In this document: in pieces, positions 6,578 through 15,299 of the stretch
Layout of the letters: the number at the start of each line of letters is the position of its first letter
Numbering within the stretch: position 1 is the first letter of the stretch
NCBI GenBank assembly: GCA_017446225.1
Contig: JAFSRH010000023.1
Span: 1-58,779 of the forward strand
DNA: 58,779 nt
Direction: 5' to 3'
DNA from: Oscillibacter sp.
GTDB lineage: Bacteria; Bacillota; Clostridia; Oscillospirales; Oscillospiraceae
The notes under the pieces: model-generated
The model's database searches: none
Seen by the model: the letters and a program-made list of their open reading frames with translations, nothing else
Told to the model about the DNA's origin: nothing
Program-made: the position numbers and the translations under genes

Positions 6578-9556
6578 ATGAAACAATTTTTACGCCGCGC
6601 GGCGGTGTTCGCGTGGCTCTGCCTGACGCTTCCGCTCTGCGCCGCGCAAAGTAGTGACGTACCGCCCCCGAAAGGCATCCATGTCGGTTACGCCTCCGTG
6701 CTCTATGACAGCACGAACGGACTGCCCACTTCCGAAGCCAACGCTATCGTACAGTCAGCGGACGGTTTCATCTGGATCGGCAGTTACGGCGGCCTGATTC
6801 GCTATGACGGGAACCAGTTTCAACGTTACGAAGGCGTGACCAGCGTAAAGTGCCTGTTCGTGGACTCGCGTCAGCGTCTTTGGATCGGCACCAACGACCA
6901 CGGACTGTTTATGCTGGAAGATGAGGAGTTTACGCACTACAACCGCGCGGAAGGACTGCGTTCTTCCTTTGTACAGGCCATCGCGGAGGACTTGGACGGC
7001 AATATTTTTGTCGCCACGACCATGGGCGTGGACTATATTGACGCCTCGCATACCGTACGGCACGTGGACGACATCCGCCTGAACATGGAGTACACGGTCG
7101 ACCTGAACCTCGGCCCGGACGGTATGCTGTACGGTTCCACCAACAACAACGCCTTCTTTGCCATACGGGACCGGAAAATAGCTTACTTTTATGAGGGCGA
7201 AGCGCTCCGCCTGCCAAACGCCATCAACGCCATTTATCCCGACCCCGAACGCCCCGGCTTTGTCTATCTCGGTACGCACGGCTCCGAAGCGCTTTACGGC
7301 GACATGACCAATGGCATGGAAAACTACCGTTCCCTGTCCATTGCCCCGCTCAAAACCGTTCACGCAATGAACTTTGGTCACGGCCTGATCTGGCTGTGCG
7401 CGGAAAACGGAATCGGGTATCTTGACAGCGAAGGCAATTTTTCCATGCTGGACCATCTGCCCATGAGCACGCAAATTCACCGCACTATGGTGGACTATCA
7501 GGGCAATTTGTGGTTCGCGTCCACGCGTCAGGGCGTGATGAAAATCGTGCCGAACCGCTTCACGGACCTGTTTTTTGCGGCGGATCTGGACCCGCTGGTC
7601 GTGAACAGCACATATATGTATCAGGACTGCCTTTACATCGGCACGGACCGCGGCCTTCTGATTCTCAACGATAACTATGAACTGGTACGGAACCGTTTGA
7701 CCGAAGCCACACAGGGCTGTCGGGTGCGCAGTATCCGGACGGACAGTCACGGCGCGCTCTGGCTTGGTACTGCCAGCTCGCAAGGCCTCATACGCTATGA
7801 CGGCAAAACGGACACCGTCACGAACTACACGGAAGACAGCGGACTGCCGTCCAACCGCGCGCGGGTCATGCTGGAACTGTCCGATGAGGTCATGGCCGTG
7901 GCGACAAACGCGGGCGTGTCCATTCTCGTCAACGGGGAGGTGGCATCCCTGTACGGAAACCCGCAGGGGCTGGACAATCTGGAAATTCTGTGTCTGGAAG
8001 AAGGTCCGGATGAGAAGCTGTACATGGGAAGCGATGGCGATGGTATTTACGTGGCGGAACCCACGCGTACCCGGAGCGTTACCCGTTTGAGTCTGGAAGA
8101 CGGGCTGGAGTCGGAAGTCATCCTTCGTATCAAGCGGGACGCGGTCGACCCGGAACTGTTCTGGATCATTACCAGTAATTCCATTGCGTGGATGAAGAAC
8201 GAAGTCATTACCACGCTACGGAATTTCCCTTACTCCAATAACTTTGACCTCTATTTCTCGGACGCCGGAATGGTTTGGATCCTCAGCAGTAACGGCATTT
8301 ATGTAGTACGGAGGACCGAACTCCTTGCGGACAGGGAAAACATGGACTACACCCTCTTTGATACGGCCTGTGGACTGCCCAGCGTTGCGACCGCCAATTC
8401 TTACAGCTATCTGGCGGAAGACGGGACTTTGTACATTGCCGGTTCAAAGGGCGTCAGCGCGGTGAACATCAATGACGATACCGGGGACAACAGCGAAATC
8501 CGCATGGCCGTTCCCTATCTGACCGTCAATGACCGCTACATCCCGCTGCACGAACAAGAGGAAATCCATATTCCCCCGGACTGCAAGCGCCTGATGATTT
8601 ATCCCTTTGTCTTTACCTATTCCCTCAACAATCCGCACGTTGGCTACTGGCTGGAAGGCTTCGATGAGGCCCCCGTTACCATGACAAGACGTGACTTGGC
8701 CCCCATTGGCTATACCAATCTGGACGGCGGAACTTACCGCTTCCATCTTTCCGTGCTCCACGAGAGTACCGGAGAGGAGGCCCAAAGCCTTACGGTAACC
8801 ATTATCAAAGACAAGGCGCTCTATGAACGGCTCTGGTTTCGGGTCCTGTGCGTTCTGTTATTGCTTGCGCTGGTTTCGGGCGGGATTACGTTCTACTTCC
8901 ACCGTAAGACCGCCATGCTTTTGAAACAGCAGGAGAAAACAAAACAGCTTGTCCGGGAAATTACCACTGTGTTCGCCAAGTGCATTGACATGAAGGACGC
9001 CTATACCAACGGACATTCCGCGCGCGTGGCGAAATACTCCGCCATGATCGCCCGGCAGATGGGCAAGCGTAAGGAGGAAGTGGACGACATCCGGAACATT
9101 GCCCTGTTGCACGACATCGGGAAAATCAGCATTCCCGACAAAATTCTGAACAAGCCCGGACGCCTCACGGACGAAGAGTTTTCCGTCATGCGCAGCCATT
9201 CGCAGCGCGGCTACGACATCCTGAAAGAAATCACCATTGCCCCGGACCTTGCCATCGGCGCGGGATTCCACCATGAGCGCCCGGACGGCAAAGGCTATCC
9301 GCGCGGACTGAAAGAGGCGGAAATTCCGGAAATTGCCCGGATTATCGCCGTGGCCGATACCTTTGACGCCATGTACTCCACGCGCCCGTACCGCAAGAAA
9401 ATGCCCCTTCGGGACGTGGTCGCGGAAATCCGGAAGTCGTCCGGAACACAGCTCAGTCCGGAGGTGGTAGACGCCTTTTTAGCGCTGGTCCGTCAGGGCG
9501 CGTTCGGCAGACTGGACCCCCCGGACGCGGACAGTTCATCGAATCCCGGGCCGTAA
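6578..9556 (+). CDS. Beta-propeller (Reg_prop) sensor with HD-GYP phosphodiesterase domain
   Basis: A 992-residue membrane sensor-effector. A signal peptide (1-24) is followed by many two-component-regulator propeller repeats (about residues 40-620; repeated WIGSYGGLIRYDG, WIGTNDHGL, WLGTASSQGLIRYDG), then a Y_Y_Y-like sandwich (about 650-740), one membrane helix (about 750-772) and a cytoplasmic HD-GYP domain (about 790-975). The HD-GYP signature is clear: GHSARVAKYS, LLHDIGKISIPD, HHERPDGKGYP and ADTFDAM. HD-GYP domains hydrolyse cyclic di-GMP or related cyclic dinucleotides, and periplasmic propellers of this type usually bind carbohydrates or other ligands. The combination suggests ligand-controlled second-messenger breakdown. 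ATG 6578 follows GGAAGGAG. Confidence 0.92.
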   Translation: MKQFLRRAAVFAWLCLTLPLCAAQSSDVPPPKGIHVGYASVLYDSTNGLPTSEANAIVQSADGFIWIGSYGGLIRYDGNQFQRYEGVTSVKCLFVDSRQRLWIGTNDHGLFMLEDEEFTHYNRAEGLRSSFVQAIAEDLDGNIFVATTMGVDYIDASHTVRHVDDIRLNMEYTVDLNLGPDGMLYGSTNNNAFFAIRDRKIAYFYEGEALRLPNAINAIYPDPERPGFVYLGTHGSEALYGDMTNGMENYRSLSIAPLKTVHAMNFGHGLIWLCAENGIGYLDSEGNFSMLDHLPMSTQIHRTMVDYQGNLWFASTRQGVMKIVPNRFTDLFFAADLDPLVVNSTYMYQDCLYIGTDRGLLILNDNYELVRNRLTEATQGCRVRSIRTDSHGALWLGTASSQGLIRYDGKTDTVTNYTEDSGLPSNRARVMLELSDEVMAVATNAGVSILVNGEVASLYGNPQGLDNLEILCLEEGPDEKLYMGSDGDGIYVAEPTRTRSVTRLSLEDGLESEVILRIKRDAVDPELFWIITSNSIAWMKNEVITTLRNFPYSNNFDLYFSDAGMVWILSSNGIYVVRRTELLADRENMDYTLFDTACGLPSVATANSYSYLAEDGTLYIAGSKGVSAVNINDDTGDNSEIRMAVPYLTVNDRYIPLHEQEEIHIPPDCKRLMIYPFVFTYSLNNPHVGYWLEGFDEAPVTMTRRDLAPIGYTNLDGGTYRFHLSVLHESTGEEAQSLTVTIIKDKALYERLWFRVLCVLLLLALVSGGITFYFHRKTAMLLKQQEKTKQLVREITTVFAKCIDMKDAYTNGHSARVAKYSAMIARQMGKRKEEVDDIRNIALLHDIGKISIPDKILNKPGRLTDEEFSVMRSHSQRGYDILKEITIAPDLAIGAGFHHERPDGKGYPRGLKEAEIPEIARIIAVADTFDAMYSTRPYRKKMPLRDVVAEIRKSSGTQLSPEVVDAFLALVRQGAFGRLDPPDADSSSNPGP

Positions 9557-9578
9557 AGTAAACATAGGAGGATTTTTT

Positions 9579-10085
9579 ATGCGCGAACCCGTTTCCCCGC
9601 TTGTCGCCGTTTCTACGCGCCGGATTGCCAAGGCCGGCTTAATTGCCGCGCTCTACGCGGTCCTGACTGTTTTTATCCCTGTCCCGCAGTACGGCGGGAT
9701 TCAGTTCCGCGTGGCGGAGGCTATGACTGTTCTGCCGTTCCTGTTCCCGGAAGCCATTCCCGGCCTGACGGTCGGCTGTTTCATTGCCAATCTCTTTTCG
9801 CCGTTTCTGCTCGACTGCGTGATTGGCACATCGGCCACCCTTCTTGCGGCCGTCTGGACGTCCCGCGTCAAAAACCCCCTGCTGGCCCCCATGCCCCCGG
9901 TTATCTGCAACGCCGTCATCATTGGCGCGGAAATCGCGTGGTTTGCCGCTCAGGACGGGGACAACTTCCTTCGGGCGTGGCTCTTGAACGGCTTTACGGT
10001 CGGACTTGGGGAACTGCTGGCCTGTTACCTGCTCGGCCTGCTTCTGTTGCGTGCGCTTCCGCGCGTGACGGGGCGTCAGCCGTAA
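9579..10085 (+). CDS. queT: QueT-family queuosine-precursor transporter (ECF S component)
   Basis: A 168-residue hydrophobic protein with about five membrane helices. The N-terminal IAKAGLIAALYAVLTV and the block GGIQFRVAEAMTVLPFLFPEAIPGLTVGC are the hallmarks of the QueT family of ECF-type substrate-binding subunits that import queuosine precursors. It would need a shared ECF energising module encoded elsewhere. AGGAGG precedes the ATG. The gap to the upstream gene is only 22 bases, so no preQ1 riboswitch fits immediately in front. A tgt gene, which uses the precursor, lies at 37783-38916. It is the last gene before the terminator at 10107. Confidence 0.92.
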   Translation: MREPVSPLVAVSTRRIAKAGLIAALYAVLTVFIPVPQYGGIQFRVAEAMTVLPFLFPEAIPGLTVGCFIANLFSPFLLDCVIGTSATLLAAVWTSRVKNPLLAPMPPVICNAVIIGAEIAWFAAQDGDNFLRAWLLNGFTVGLGELLACYLLGLLLLRALPRVTGRQP

Positions 10086-10106
10086 TACGGTTACGCGCTC
10101 CCTGTA

Positions 10107-10156
10107 TCCTGATGTGTTCCGGCGGACCCCCGGAACGCATCGGGATTTTTGTTTTT
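10107..10156 (+). terminator. Intrinsic terminator of the 389-10085 gene string
   Basis: A 16-bp stem with two G.T pairs (10107-10122 with 10130-10145) and a 7-base loop is followed by TTTTTGTTTTT. It lies 21 bases after the queT stop. Confidence 0.93.
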
Positions 10157-10178
10157 CTCAAAATTTCACGCGTTTTCC

Positions 10179-10207
10179 TTGCCATATTACGGAGACTATG
10201 CTAAAAT
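10179..10207 (+). promoter_or_regulatory. Sigma-A promoter of the helicase/coiled-coil pair
   Basis: TTGCCA (10179-10184), 17-base spacer, TAAAAT (10202-10207) with an extended -10 TG at 10199-10200. The predicted start lies about 60 bases upstream of the helicase start codon. Together with the upstream terminator this makes 10275-13614 a self-contained transcription unit. Confidence 0.82.
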
Positions 10208-10253
10208 ATGATTGTACTATCCTTTCCCGCCTGTCAGGCGCGCGGAGAAAATC

Positions 10254-10268
10254 ATGGAATATTGGTGA
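10254..10268 (+). promoter_or_regulatory. Four-codon leader ORF (MEYW) ahead of the helicase
   Basis: ATG-GAA-TAT-TGG-TGA with its own GGAG 6 bases upstream (10244-10247). It stops 3 bases before GTG 10272 and 6 bases before ATG 10275. The helicase start has only a weak GGTGA of its own, so its translation may depend on ribosomes ending at this mini-ORF. Chance occurrence is possible. Confidence 0.35.
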
Positions 10269-10274
10269 ATTGTG

Positions 10275-12974
10275 ATGACAGTAACAGTTTTTATCCATCG
10301 GAAATTTCTCCGGCAGCTTCAGGACCGGAAACTTCCGGATGATGTCCTTCAGGGCCTTTTGAAACGATTTCAGGAAATGAGTACCCTGTCCGATACCGCG
10401 GCGTTTTCGCAATATCTCGGCCGGAAAGGCGTGGACTGGCGTAAGTTCCACGGGGACGGCGTGGGAAAACTCAAAATTTCCGCCGGAGACCGTCTTTTGT
10501 GCGCGTGGGCGGAGGATTTGGGCTGGAAGAAAAACAACGCCTTCGTTCTGTTGGAATGGCAGTCCCATGACAATCAGGAGAAATACAGCTTTGAAGGCGG
10601 AATCACGCAACAGGACTGTGTGCCGCTACAGGATATTTTGGAGATGTTCTATGACTTGGGCGTCCTCCAACCCTCTGACGTGCCCGGGGAGGCCCCGCCG
10701 GACAGCGACAACATCAACCTCAGCGACGCGAGCGATATACTGCGCATGATCTGGGAGGACTATTCCCGGATGTACCTTCGCACGGACGAGGAACTCGTAC
10801 AGGGCAATACCCGGGAAGTGCACCTTTCCGCGCGGCAACTGGCCTGTATCGACACCTTCCAGACCCGGAAAACCCCGATGTTACTGCTGGGAAGCGCCGG
10901 AAGCGGGAAAACGCTGGTAGCGGTCCATGTCCTCAACGACTTACCGGTCAGTCCCGCGGTCTACCTGACGCAGTCCAACGAACTGTTACACTATTCCAAG
11001 GGCATTTATGACGAACTCCGCCGTGACCGGGGCGGCGTCCCGGACAAGAACGTCTCCTTTCTCAACATCAACGACTACTGCATGGAGAAATTAGGCTGGC
11101 AGGAAGAAAATTTCGTCCGTACCAAGGGATTTTTAAAGTTTCTGGAATTCTCGTCCTGTTGGCGCGCCCGGAAGCCCGATACGCCCTTGCCCATGTCGAT
11201 TTGGCGGGAGATTCGGGGCGTCATCAAGGGCTACATGGGCGCCGACTGGAACCGGAACGCGCCGTTGTCACAGGAACAGTTTCCGCGGCTGGACCGGCTT
11301 TTCCGGGACGGCTACCTTCGCCGGTGCGGAAACGGTCCGCTCAGCCGGAAATTTACGCTCTCCAAAAGCGTGGCGTTGACGAGGATTGACTTGGAAGAGG
11401 CCCGGCGGCGCGCCCAACGGGAACAGACCCGTTCCGCAAGAGGCGGCCGTACACAGTCGAACGCCGGACTGTCCCAACAGGACGAGGCCACCATGGAGCG
11501 CGTCTTACAGTATTACAGCCGCTTTACCAATGTGCCGCCCCTGCTGCCCCGTGACGAGTACCTGAAACTCAAAGAAGAGGATACCGCGCTGGAGGCCCGA
11601 CACCGGGAGTTTATTTACACGCTCGCGGAGGAGTACGAATCTTACTTGCGGAGCCATCATCTGTTTGACGAAAACGACTTGGCCCGTACCCTGTTGGAAC
11701 GTGACTGGGATACGTTGCCCGCCTTTGAGCTGGTCGTAGTCGATGAGGTTCAGGACTACACTGAAATGCAAATCTTTCTGATCCACCACCTCAGTAAAAA
11801 CGGACGCCTTCTCCTCTTCACCGGGGACGAACACCAGACCATTCACCCGACCGTGTTCAGTCCCGGACACATGGGCAAACTTTACTATGGGGAATTCGCG
11901 TTACAAAAACAGTTGCTGACCACAAATTACCGTTGCCGACAGTGTATTCTTGACAAAGTAAACGTCATTTCCGCCCTGCGCCGGGACCACACCGGGCGGC
12001 GGGACAGCGATGTGGAACAGCCCGAGACGTCCATCAATCCCGGCGGCGGCATGGTCTACCGCCTCCGTTACGACAGCGAGACGCTCCCGCAACTCTTCGC
12101 CGATATGGCCAAGTATCCGGACGCCGTCATCCTGACGCCGGACGAACAGGAAAAACAGCGTGTCGAGGCTATGCTGGCACAGGTCAAGGCCAAACACCGC
12201 TACGTGTTCACGGCCGCGGAAATTAAGGGCGTGGAATACGACTTTGTGCTCTGCTTTAACATGATGGGACGCAATCATGACGCGCTGGAACGTATTTTTT
12301 CGGAAGGGAAGCGCCGTTCTACCGGTAACCGCTACTATTTCAACTTGATTTACGTTGGCATGACGCGCGCGCGGCAGTATCTGGGATTTGTGGACCTTGA
12401 GACCGTGCCGCCGCTGGAAGAAGCGTTGGATTTGCCAACGGTCAGCTACGGACAGGCGGAGGCGCGTTTAAAAAGTCTGGGCAGTGAGGACCGCGACTGG
12501 CTCGCCAAGGCCGCGGAACTTGAGCGCGCCGGACTGTATCAGGAAGCGTTGGAGTATTACCGGGAGGGACACGCCGCCCCGGAGGACGAATACCGCTGTA
12601 TGGCGCGCCACGCGGAGTACGAGGCCGAGCCGCGGGACTACTTCGAGGCCGCGAAATGGTACCTGCTGGCGCGGGACTGGGAGTCTCTGGAACGCACCGC
12701 CGGACGCGTGAAAAACCGGAACAATCTCCCGTACCACCTGTTACGGTACATGATCGCGCCGGATACGCTGGGCACGGATATTCCCTATGAAGGCGGTTTT
12801 ATGTCAAAGCTCGTCAAGGCCGCCTACCCCAAGGCGGCGGAACAGCGGATTGCGCGGCGGGTCGTCCGGGAACGGATGGCGGACCAGTTGGAAGCCAGTT
12901 GCGCGGAGTTGCTCCGCTGGATGGAAAACGTACGGAATGGAAAGGAGAGCGCGGGGAATGGCCAAATTAGATGA
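10275..12974 (+). CDS. UvrD/Rep-like superfamily I helicase with RelE/HigB-like N-terminus
   Basis: About 899 residues; the start may be ATG 10275 or GTG 10272, directly adjacent. Residues 1-105 (VFIHRKFLRQLQ, then GVGKLKISAGDRLLCAW and FVLLEWQSHDNQEKY) have the strand-helix order of RelE/HigB-like domains found in front of some UvrD-type helicases. Walker A is GSAGSGKT at about 206-213, Walker B VVVDEVQDYTEM at about 487-498, motif III LLLFTGDEHQTI at about 513-524, motif IV LTTNYRCRQCI, and the C-terminal helicase motifs include AAEIKGVEYDFV and YVGMTRARQYL. The last 150 residues look like TPR-type helices. A large insertion (about 290-480) separates motifs. ATP-dependent 3'-5' DNA unwinding is expected. 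The stop overlaps the start of the next gene by 17 bases. Confidence 0.87.
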   Translation: MTVTVFIHRKFLRQLQDRKLPDDVLQGLLKRFQEMSTLSDTAAFSQYLGRKGVDWRKFHGDGVGKLKISAGDRLLCAWAEDLGWKKNNAFVLLEWQSHDNQEKYSFEGGITQQDCVPLQDILEMFYDLGVLQPSDVPGEAPPDSDNINLSDASDILRMIWEDYSRMYLRTDEELVQGNTREVHLSARQLACIDTFQTRKTPMLLLGSAGSGKTLVAVHVLNDLPVSPAVYLTQSNELLHYSKGIYDELRRDRGGVPDKNVSFLNINDYCMEKLGWQEENFVRTKGFLKFLEFSSCWRARKPDTPLPMSIWREIRGVIKGYMGADWNRNAPLSQEQFPRLDRLFRDGYLRRCGNGPLSRKFTLSKSVALTRIDLEEARRRAQREQTRSARGGRTQSNAGLSQQDEATMERVLQYYSRFTNVPPLLPRDEYLKLKEEDTALEARHREFIYTLAEEYESYLRSHHLFDENDLARTLLERDWDTLPAFELVVVDEVQDYTEMQIFLIHHLSKNGRLLLFTGDEHQTIHPTVFSPGHMGKLYYGEFALQKQLLTTNYRCRQCILDKVNVISALRRDHTGRRDSDVEQPETSINPGGGMVYRLRYDSETLPQLFADMAKYPDAVILTPDEQEKQRVEAMLAQVKAKHRYVFTAAEIKGVEYDFVLCFNMMGRNHDALERIFSEGKRRSTGNRYYFNLIYVGMTRARQYLGFVDLETVPPLEEALDLPTVSYGQAEARLKSLGSEDRDWLAKAAELERAGLYQEALEYYREGHAAPEDEYRCMARHAEYEAEPRDYFEAAKWYLLARDWESLERTAGRVKNRNNLPYHLLRYMIAPDTLGTDIPYEGGFMSKLVKAAYPKAAEQRIARRVVRERMADQLEASCAELLRWMENVRNGKESAGNGQIR

Positions 12975-13614
12975 TAGAATCGTAGAATCCTATGCCGGTC
13001 TGTTAGGCGCGCTGAACCGTGTCAACCGGGACGCCCCGGAAATTCAGGAACTGTACCAGAAGGCGCGGGCGGAGGTGGCGGAGGAACAACGGCTCTTAAG
13101 AGAGGCGCGGGAGGAAATCCGGAAGCTGTCGAAAACGCTCAAGCAGAAAGTCGCGGACGCGGACGCCCTGAAGGCGGCCTATCAGGCGAAAATCGCGGAA
13201 TGGAACGCCTTTCAAGAGGAGGTACGCAAGCAGTCCGACCTCTGGCGCGAACAGATTACGGAGGCGGAAGCCCTGCGTCAGAAAATCATGAGCGCCGAGC
13301 CGCTGTTGAACTACCGGCTGGACGAACTCGCCCGCGCGTTTGATTACGAAAAAAGCGAAACGGTCGCGGCCATGTACCAGAAATACAAGGATACGGGTCC
13401 GGTGGTGGTACGCCGCCCGAACTGGTCGGCTGACGCCGGGTTTCTGGTGCAGAGCGTACGGGGAAATCAGGTCCGGGGCATTGCCTTCAAGGACGGAAAG
13501 CCCGTTGACTCCGGTCCCACGCCTCGCGCAAGTTCCCTATGCCGTATTTTCCACGGCCCGTCCCAGCGGGATATTTTCCGCTACGTTCTGCGGGAACTTC
13601 AGCCGGACAAATAG
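12958..13614 (+). CDS. Coiled-coil protein paired with the helicase (unknown function)
   Basis: A 218-residue protein that I do not recognise. ATG 12958 lies inside the end of the helicase gene and follows AAAGGAGAG, so the two are translated in a coupled way. Residues about 25-115 form a long charged coiled coil (ELYQKARAEVAEEQRLLREA onwards). The C-terminal 100 residues are a compact domain with FDYEKSETVAAMYQKYKDTG, an RRPNW turn and a final RDIFRYVLRELQ helix. No signal peptide or membrane segment is seen. Strict pairing with a helicase, its own promoter and a flanking terminator suggest a two-protein DNA-processing or defence module; this is inference. Confidence 0.75.
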   Translation: MAKLDDRIVESYAGLLGALNRVNRDAPEIQELYQKARAEVAEEQRLLREAREEIRKLSKTLKQKVADADALKAAYQAKIAEWNAFQEEVRKQSDLWREQITEAEALRQKIMSAEPLLNYRLDELARAFDYEKSETVAAMYQKYKDTGPVVVRRPNWSADAGFLVQSVRGNQVRGIAFKDGKPVDSGPTPRASSLCRIFHGPSQRDIFRYVLRELQPDK

Positions 13615-13655
13615 CGTAAAGATTCCCCGCTCCCGTTGTCACGAAAGAGTACGCG

Positions 13656-13683
13656 ACCGTCCCGCCGTAAAAAGCGGGACGGT
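13656..13683. terminator. Hairpin between convergent genes
   Basis: A perfect 10-bp stem ACCGTCCCGC / GCGGGACGGT with an 8-base loop lies between the stop codons of the coiled-coil gene (+) and the anti-sigma gene (-). Outer bases 13637-13645 and 13683-13690 can extend it with one mismatch. Neither side has a good T-run, so a bidirectional terminator is likely but not certain. Confidence 0.6.
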
Positions 13684-13691
13684 TCGTCACA

Positions 13692-14738
13692 TTACCGCAG
13701 GGGAATTTCCGCGCCGCAGACGGAAATGGACTCCACGGCTTTCATATCAATCAGCGTATCGGCGCGGCGGAACAGATGAAGAAACGCGGGTTCCGGGAAA
13801 GCGCGTTCCCCGCCGCCGCAACCGCTCCCGGCCATGCCGCCCGTAAGCGGAACTTCCGTTCCGTCCAAAAGGCGCAGAACGATTTCCTGATATTCCACAC
13901 AGCCATAGTACCCATCAGGGGCGTTTTTCGGCACCCATTCATGATGATATTTCAGCGAATCGCCTTCAATATAGACATACGCGCCGAACGGCGACACGAC
14001 AACTTTTGTAATCATCGCCTCCACGCCCAATGTCGTGACGGGCAAATCCGGCTCCAAGCGGATAATGTCGGGGGACAGTTGAATGGTCACGGGGAACGTC
14101 CACTTTTCGCGGCAGTCGTAAATTTTCTTGTCCCATTCGTCAAGGTGGTAGAGATTGCCGAACTTCAAACGGACTTGCCTCCCGTCAATGCCGCTGTTGT
14201 TGGTTTCCGGGTCAAAGGTCGCCGTAAAAATATAGCGCAGCGTATTTTCAGGCAAATTCTCGTCCTTGACGCGCTCCATATGCCACGCGCCGTAAAATTG
14301 ATCCGCGCCGGGGAATTTCATTTCCCGGATTTCAAAATGATGTCCCTTTTTCGCGTTGAGAACCGTCCCGGCAGGCGCGGTCAGTTCCAGGCCGGCGCGG
14401 AGGTTGTAGTCATCCGCCACGCAGTCCGTCAGCGTCAGCGTCCAGCCGCCTTTCGTGCCGGACTGCCCCGCGCCCGTGACGCTCTGCCGATAGCCCGCGC
14501 TGTCGGCGTAGTAATCGCGGAGAATCGGCGTGACAAGGACATTGGCCGACACCGCCGCCGCAAGTAACGCCGCCACAATCGCCGCGAACAATACGCCGCG
14601 CCGCAGGGGTTTGCGTTTCGCGTGAATTTTTTCCATAGTAAGCCTTCTGATTCTGTCCGTTGAGAGAGGCGCGGACGCTTTCAAATCCAAGCCCTTGTCC
14701 GTGTAGAAGTCAAGCAAGTCGAAAATCTTCCGCTTCAT
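13692..14738 (-). CDS. Membrane anti-sigma factor, DUF4179-like
   Basis: A 348-residue single-pass protein. The cytoplasmic N-terminus (1-45; KIFDLLDFYTDKG, RIRRLTMEKIHAKRK) precedes one membrane helix (about 48-70), and the remaining 275 residues form an extracytoplasmic beta-rich domain. This is the layout of DUF4179-type anti-sigma factors. Its ATG lies 28 bases inside the 3' end of the sigma-factor gene, so the two are translationally coupled. It presumably holds the neighbouring ECF sigma factor at the membrane until an envelope signal is sensed. No CHCC zinc motif is visible, so it is not a ZAS-type anti-sigma. Confidence 0.8.
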   Translation of the reverse strand: MKRKIFDLLDFYTDKGLDLKASAPLSTDRIRRLTMEKIHAKRKPLRRGVLFAAIVAALLAAAVSANVLVTPILRDYYADSAGYRQSVTGAGQSGTKGGWTLTLTDCVADDYNLRAGLELTAPAGTVLNAKKGHHFEIREMKFPGADQFYGAWHMERVKDENLPENTLRYIFTATFDPETNNSGIDGRQVRLKFGNLYHLDEWDKKIYDCREKWTFPVTIQLSPDIIRLEPDLPVTTLGVEAMITKVVVSPFGAYVYIEGDSLKYHHEWVPKNAPDGYYGCVEYQEIVLRLLDGTEVPLTGGMAGSGCGGGERAFPEPAFLHLFRRADTLIDMKAVESISVCGAEIPLR

Positions 14739-15279
14739 GGCTGAACCCCCCCTTTGTCAGCGTTTCCTTTAATTTCAGCCGTCCCCGGCGCAGTCTGGTT
14801 TTGACCGTTGCCTCGTTTACGCCCATTGCGGCGGAGATTTCCCGTACGGTCTGCGCGTAATAGTAATGCCGGAGAAAGATTTCCCGGTCACGTTCCGGCA
14901 GGGAATCGACCGCTTCCTGTACGCGCCGCCGCTCGTCCATGCGTTCCGCCTCGTCCGCCGCGCTGTCCGGGCCGGGAATATCCAAGATATCGTCCTCCAG
15001 TGAGAGCGCGCTTTGACAGTCGCGCAGTTTCCGTTTCGCCTTGTTCCGGGCAACCGCGCCAAGCCAGCCTTTGACGTGTCCGGGCTTCAAGTCCGCCGCC
15101 TGATTCCACGCCGCTAAAAACACATCCGACACGACCTCCTCGGCGTCCTCCGGCGACAGCGCGCCCCGGAGAATGTTCCACACAATGGCGGAAACATAGG
15201 ATGTGTAGGCGTCCATCAAGGCTTCCAGTCCCAGCGAATCGCCCGCCCGCAGTTTCTGTAATATCCGCAGTTCTTTCAT
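14710..15279 (-). CDS. ECF-type RNA polymerase sigma factor
   Basis: A 189-residue sigma-70 family ECF factor. ATG 15279 is chosen because AGGAG lies 8 bases upstream; a GTG at 15300 is in frame but has no such site. Region 2 (about 20-85: LGLEALMDAYTSYVSAIVW through VKGWLGAVARNKAKRKLR) binds core and the -10 element. Region 4 (about 118-175: VDSLPERDREIFLRHYYYAQTVREISAAMGVNEATVKTRLRRGR) is a clear helix-turn-helix. It is coupled to the membrane anti-sigma gene. A near-perfect cre-like palindrome lies about 20 bases upstream of the start codon, so catabolite control is possible. Confidence 0.94.
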   Translation of the reverse strand: MKELRILQKLRAGDSLGLEALMDAYTSYVSAIVWNILRGALSPEDAEEVVSDVFLAAWNQAADLKPGHVKGWLGAVARNKAKRKLRDCQSALSLEDDILDIPGPDSAADEAERMDERRRVQEAVDSLPERDREIFLRHYYYAQTVREISAAMGVNEATVKTRLRRGRLKLKETLTKGGFSHEAEDFRLA

Positions 15280-15299
15280 AGTATCGCTCCTGACCGTCA

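Noticed and set aside
4693-6678. Long minus-strand open frame opposite the TPR lipoprotein gene (and similar long antisense frames elsewhere)
   Set aside because: GC-rich codon bias opens antisense frames. The plus-strand product has a signal peptide and repeats and the antisense one has no family features or ribosome site.
9557-9578. preQ1 riboswitch ahead of queT
   Set aside because: The gap is 22 bases and contains only the ribosome site.
12787-12957. N-terminal extension of the coiled-coil protein to an upstream ATG
   Set aside because: It lies wholly inside the helicase gene, has no ribosome site and reads as Arg/Ser/Pro-rich out-of-frame sequence. ATG 12958 has AAAGGAGAG.
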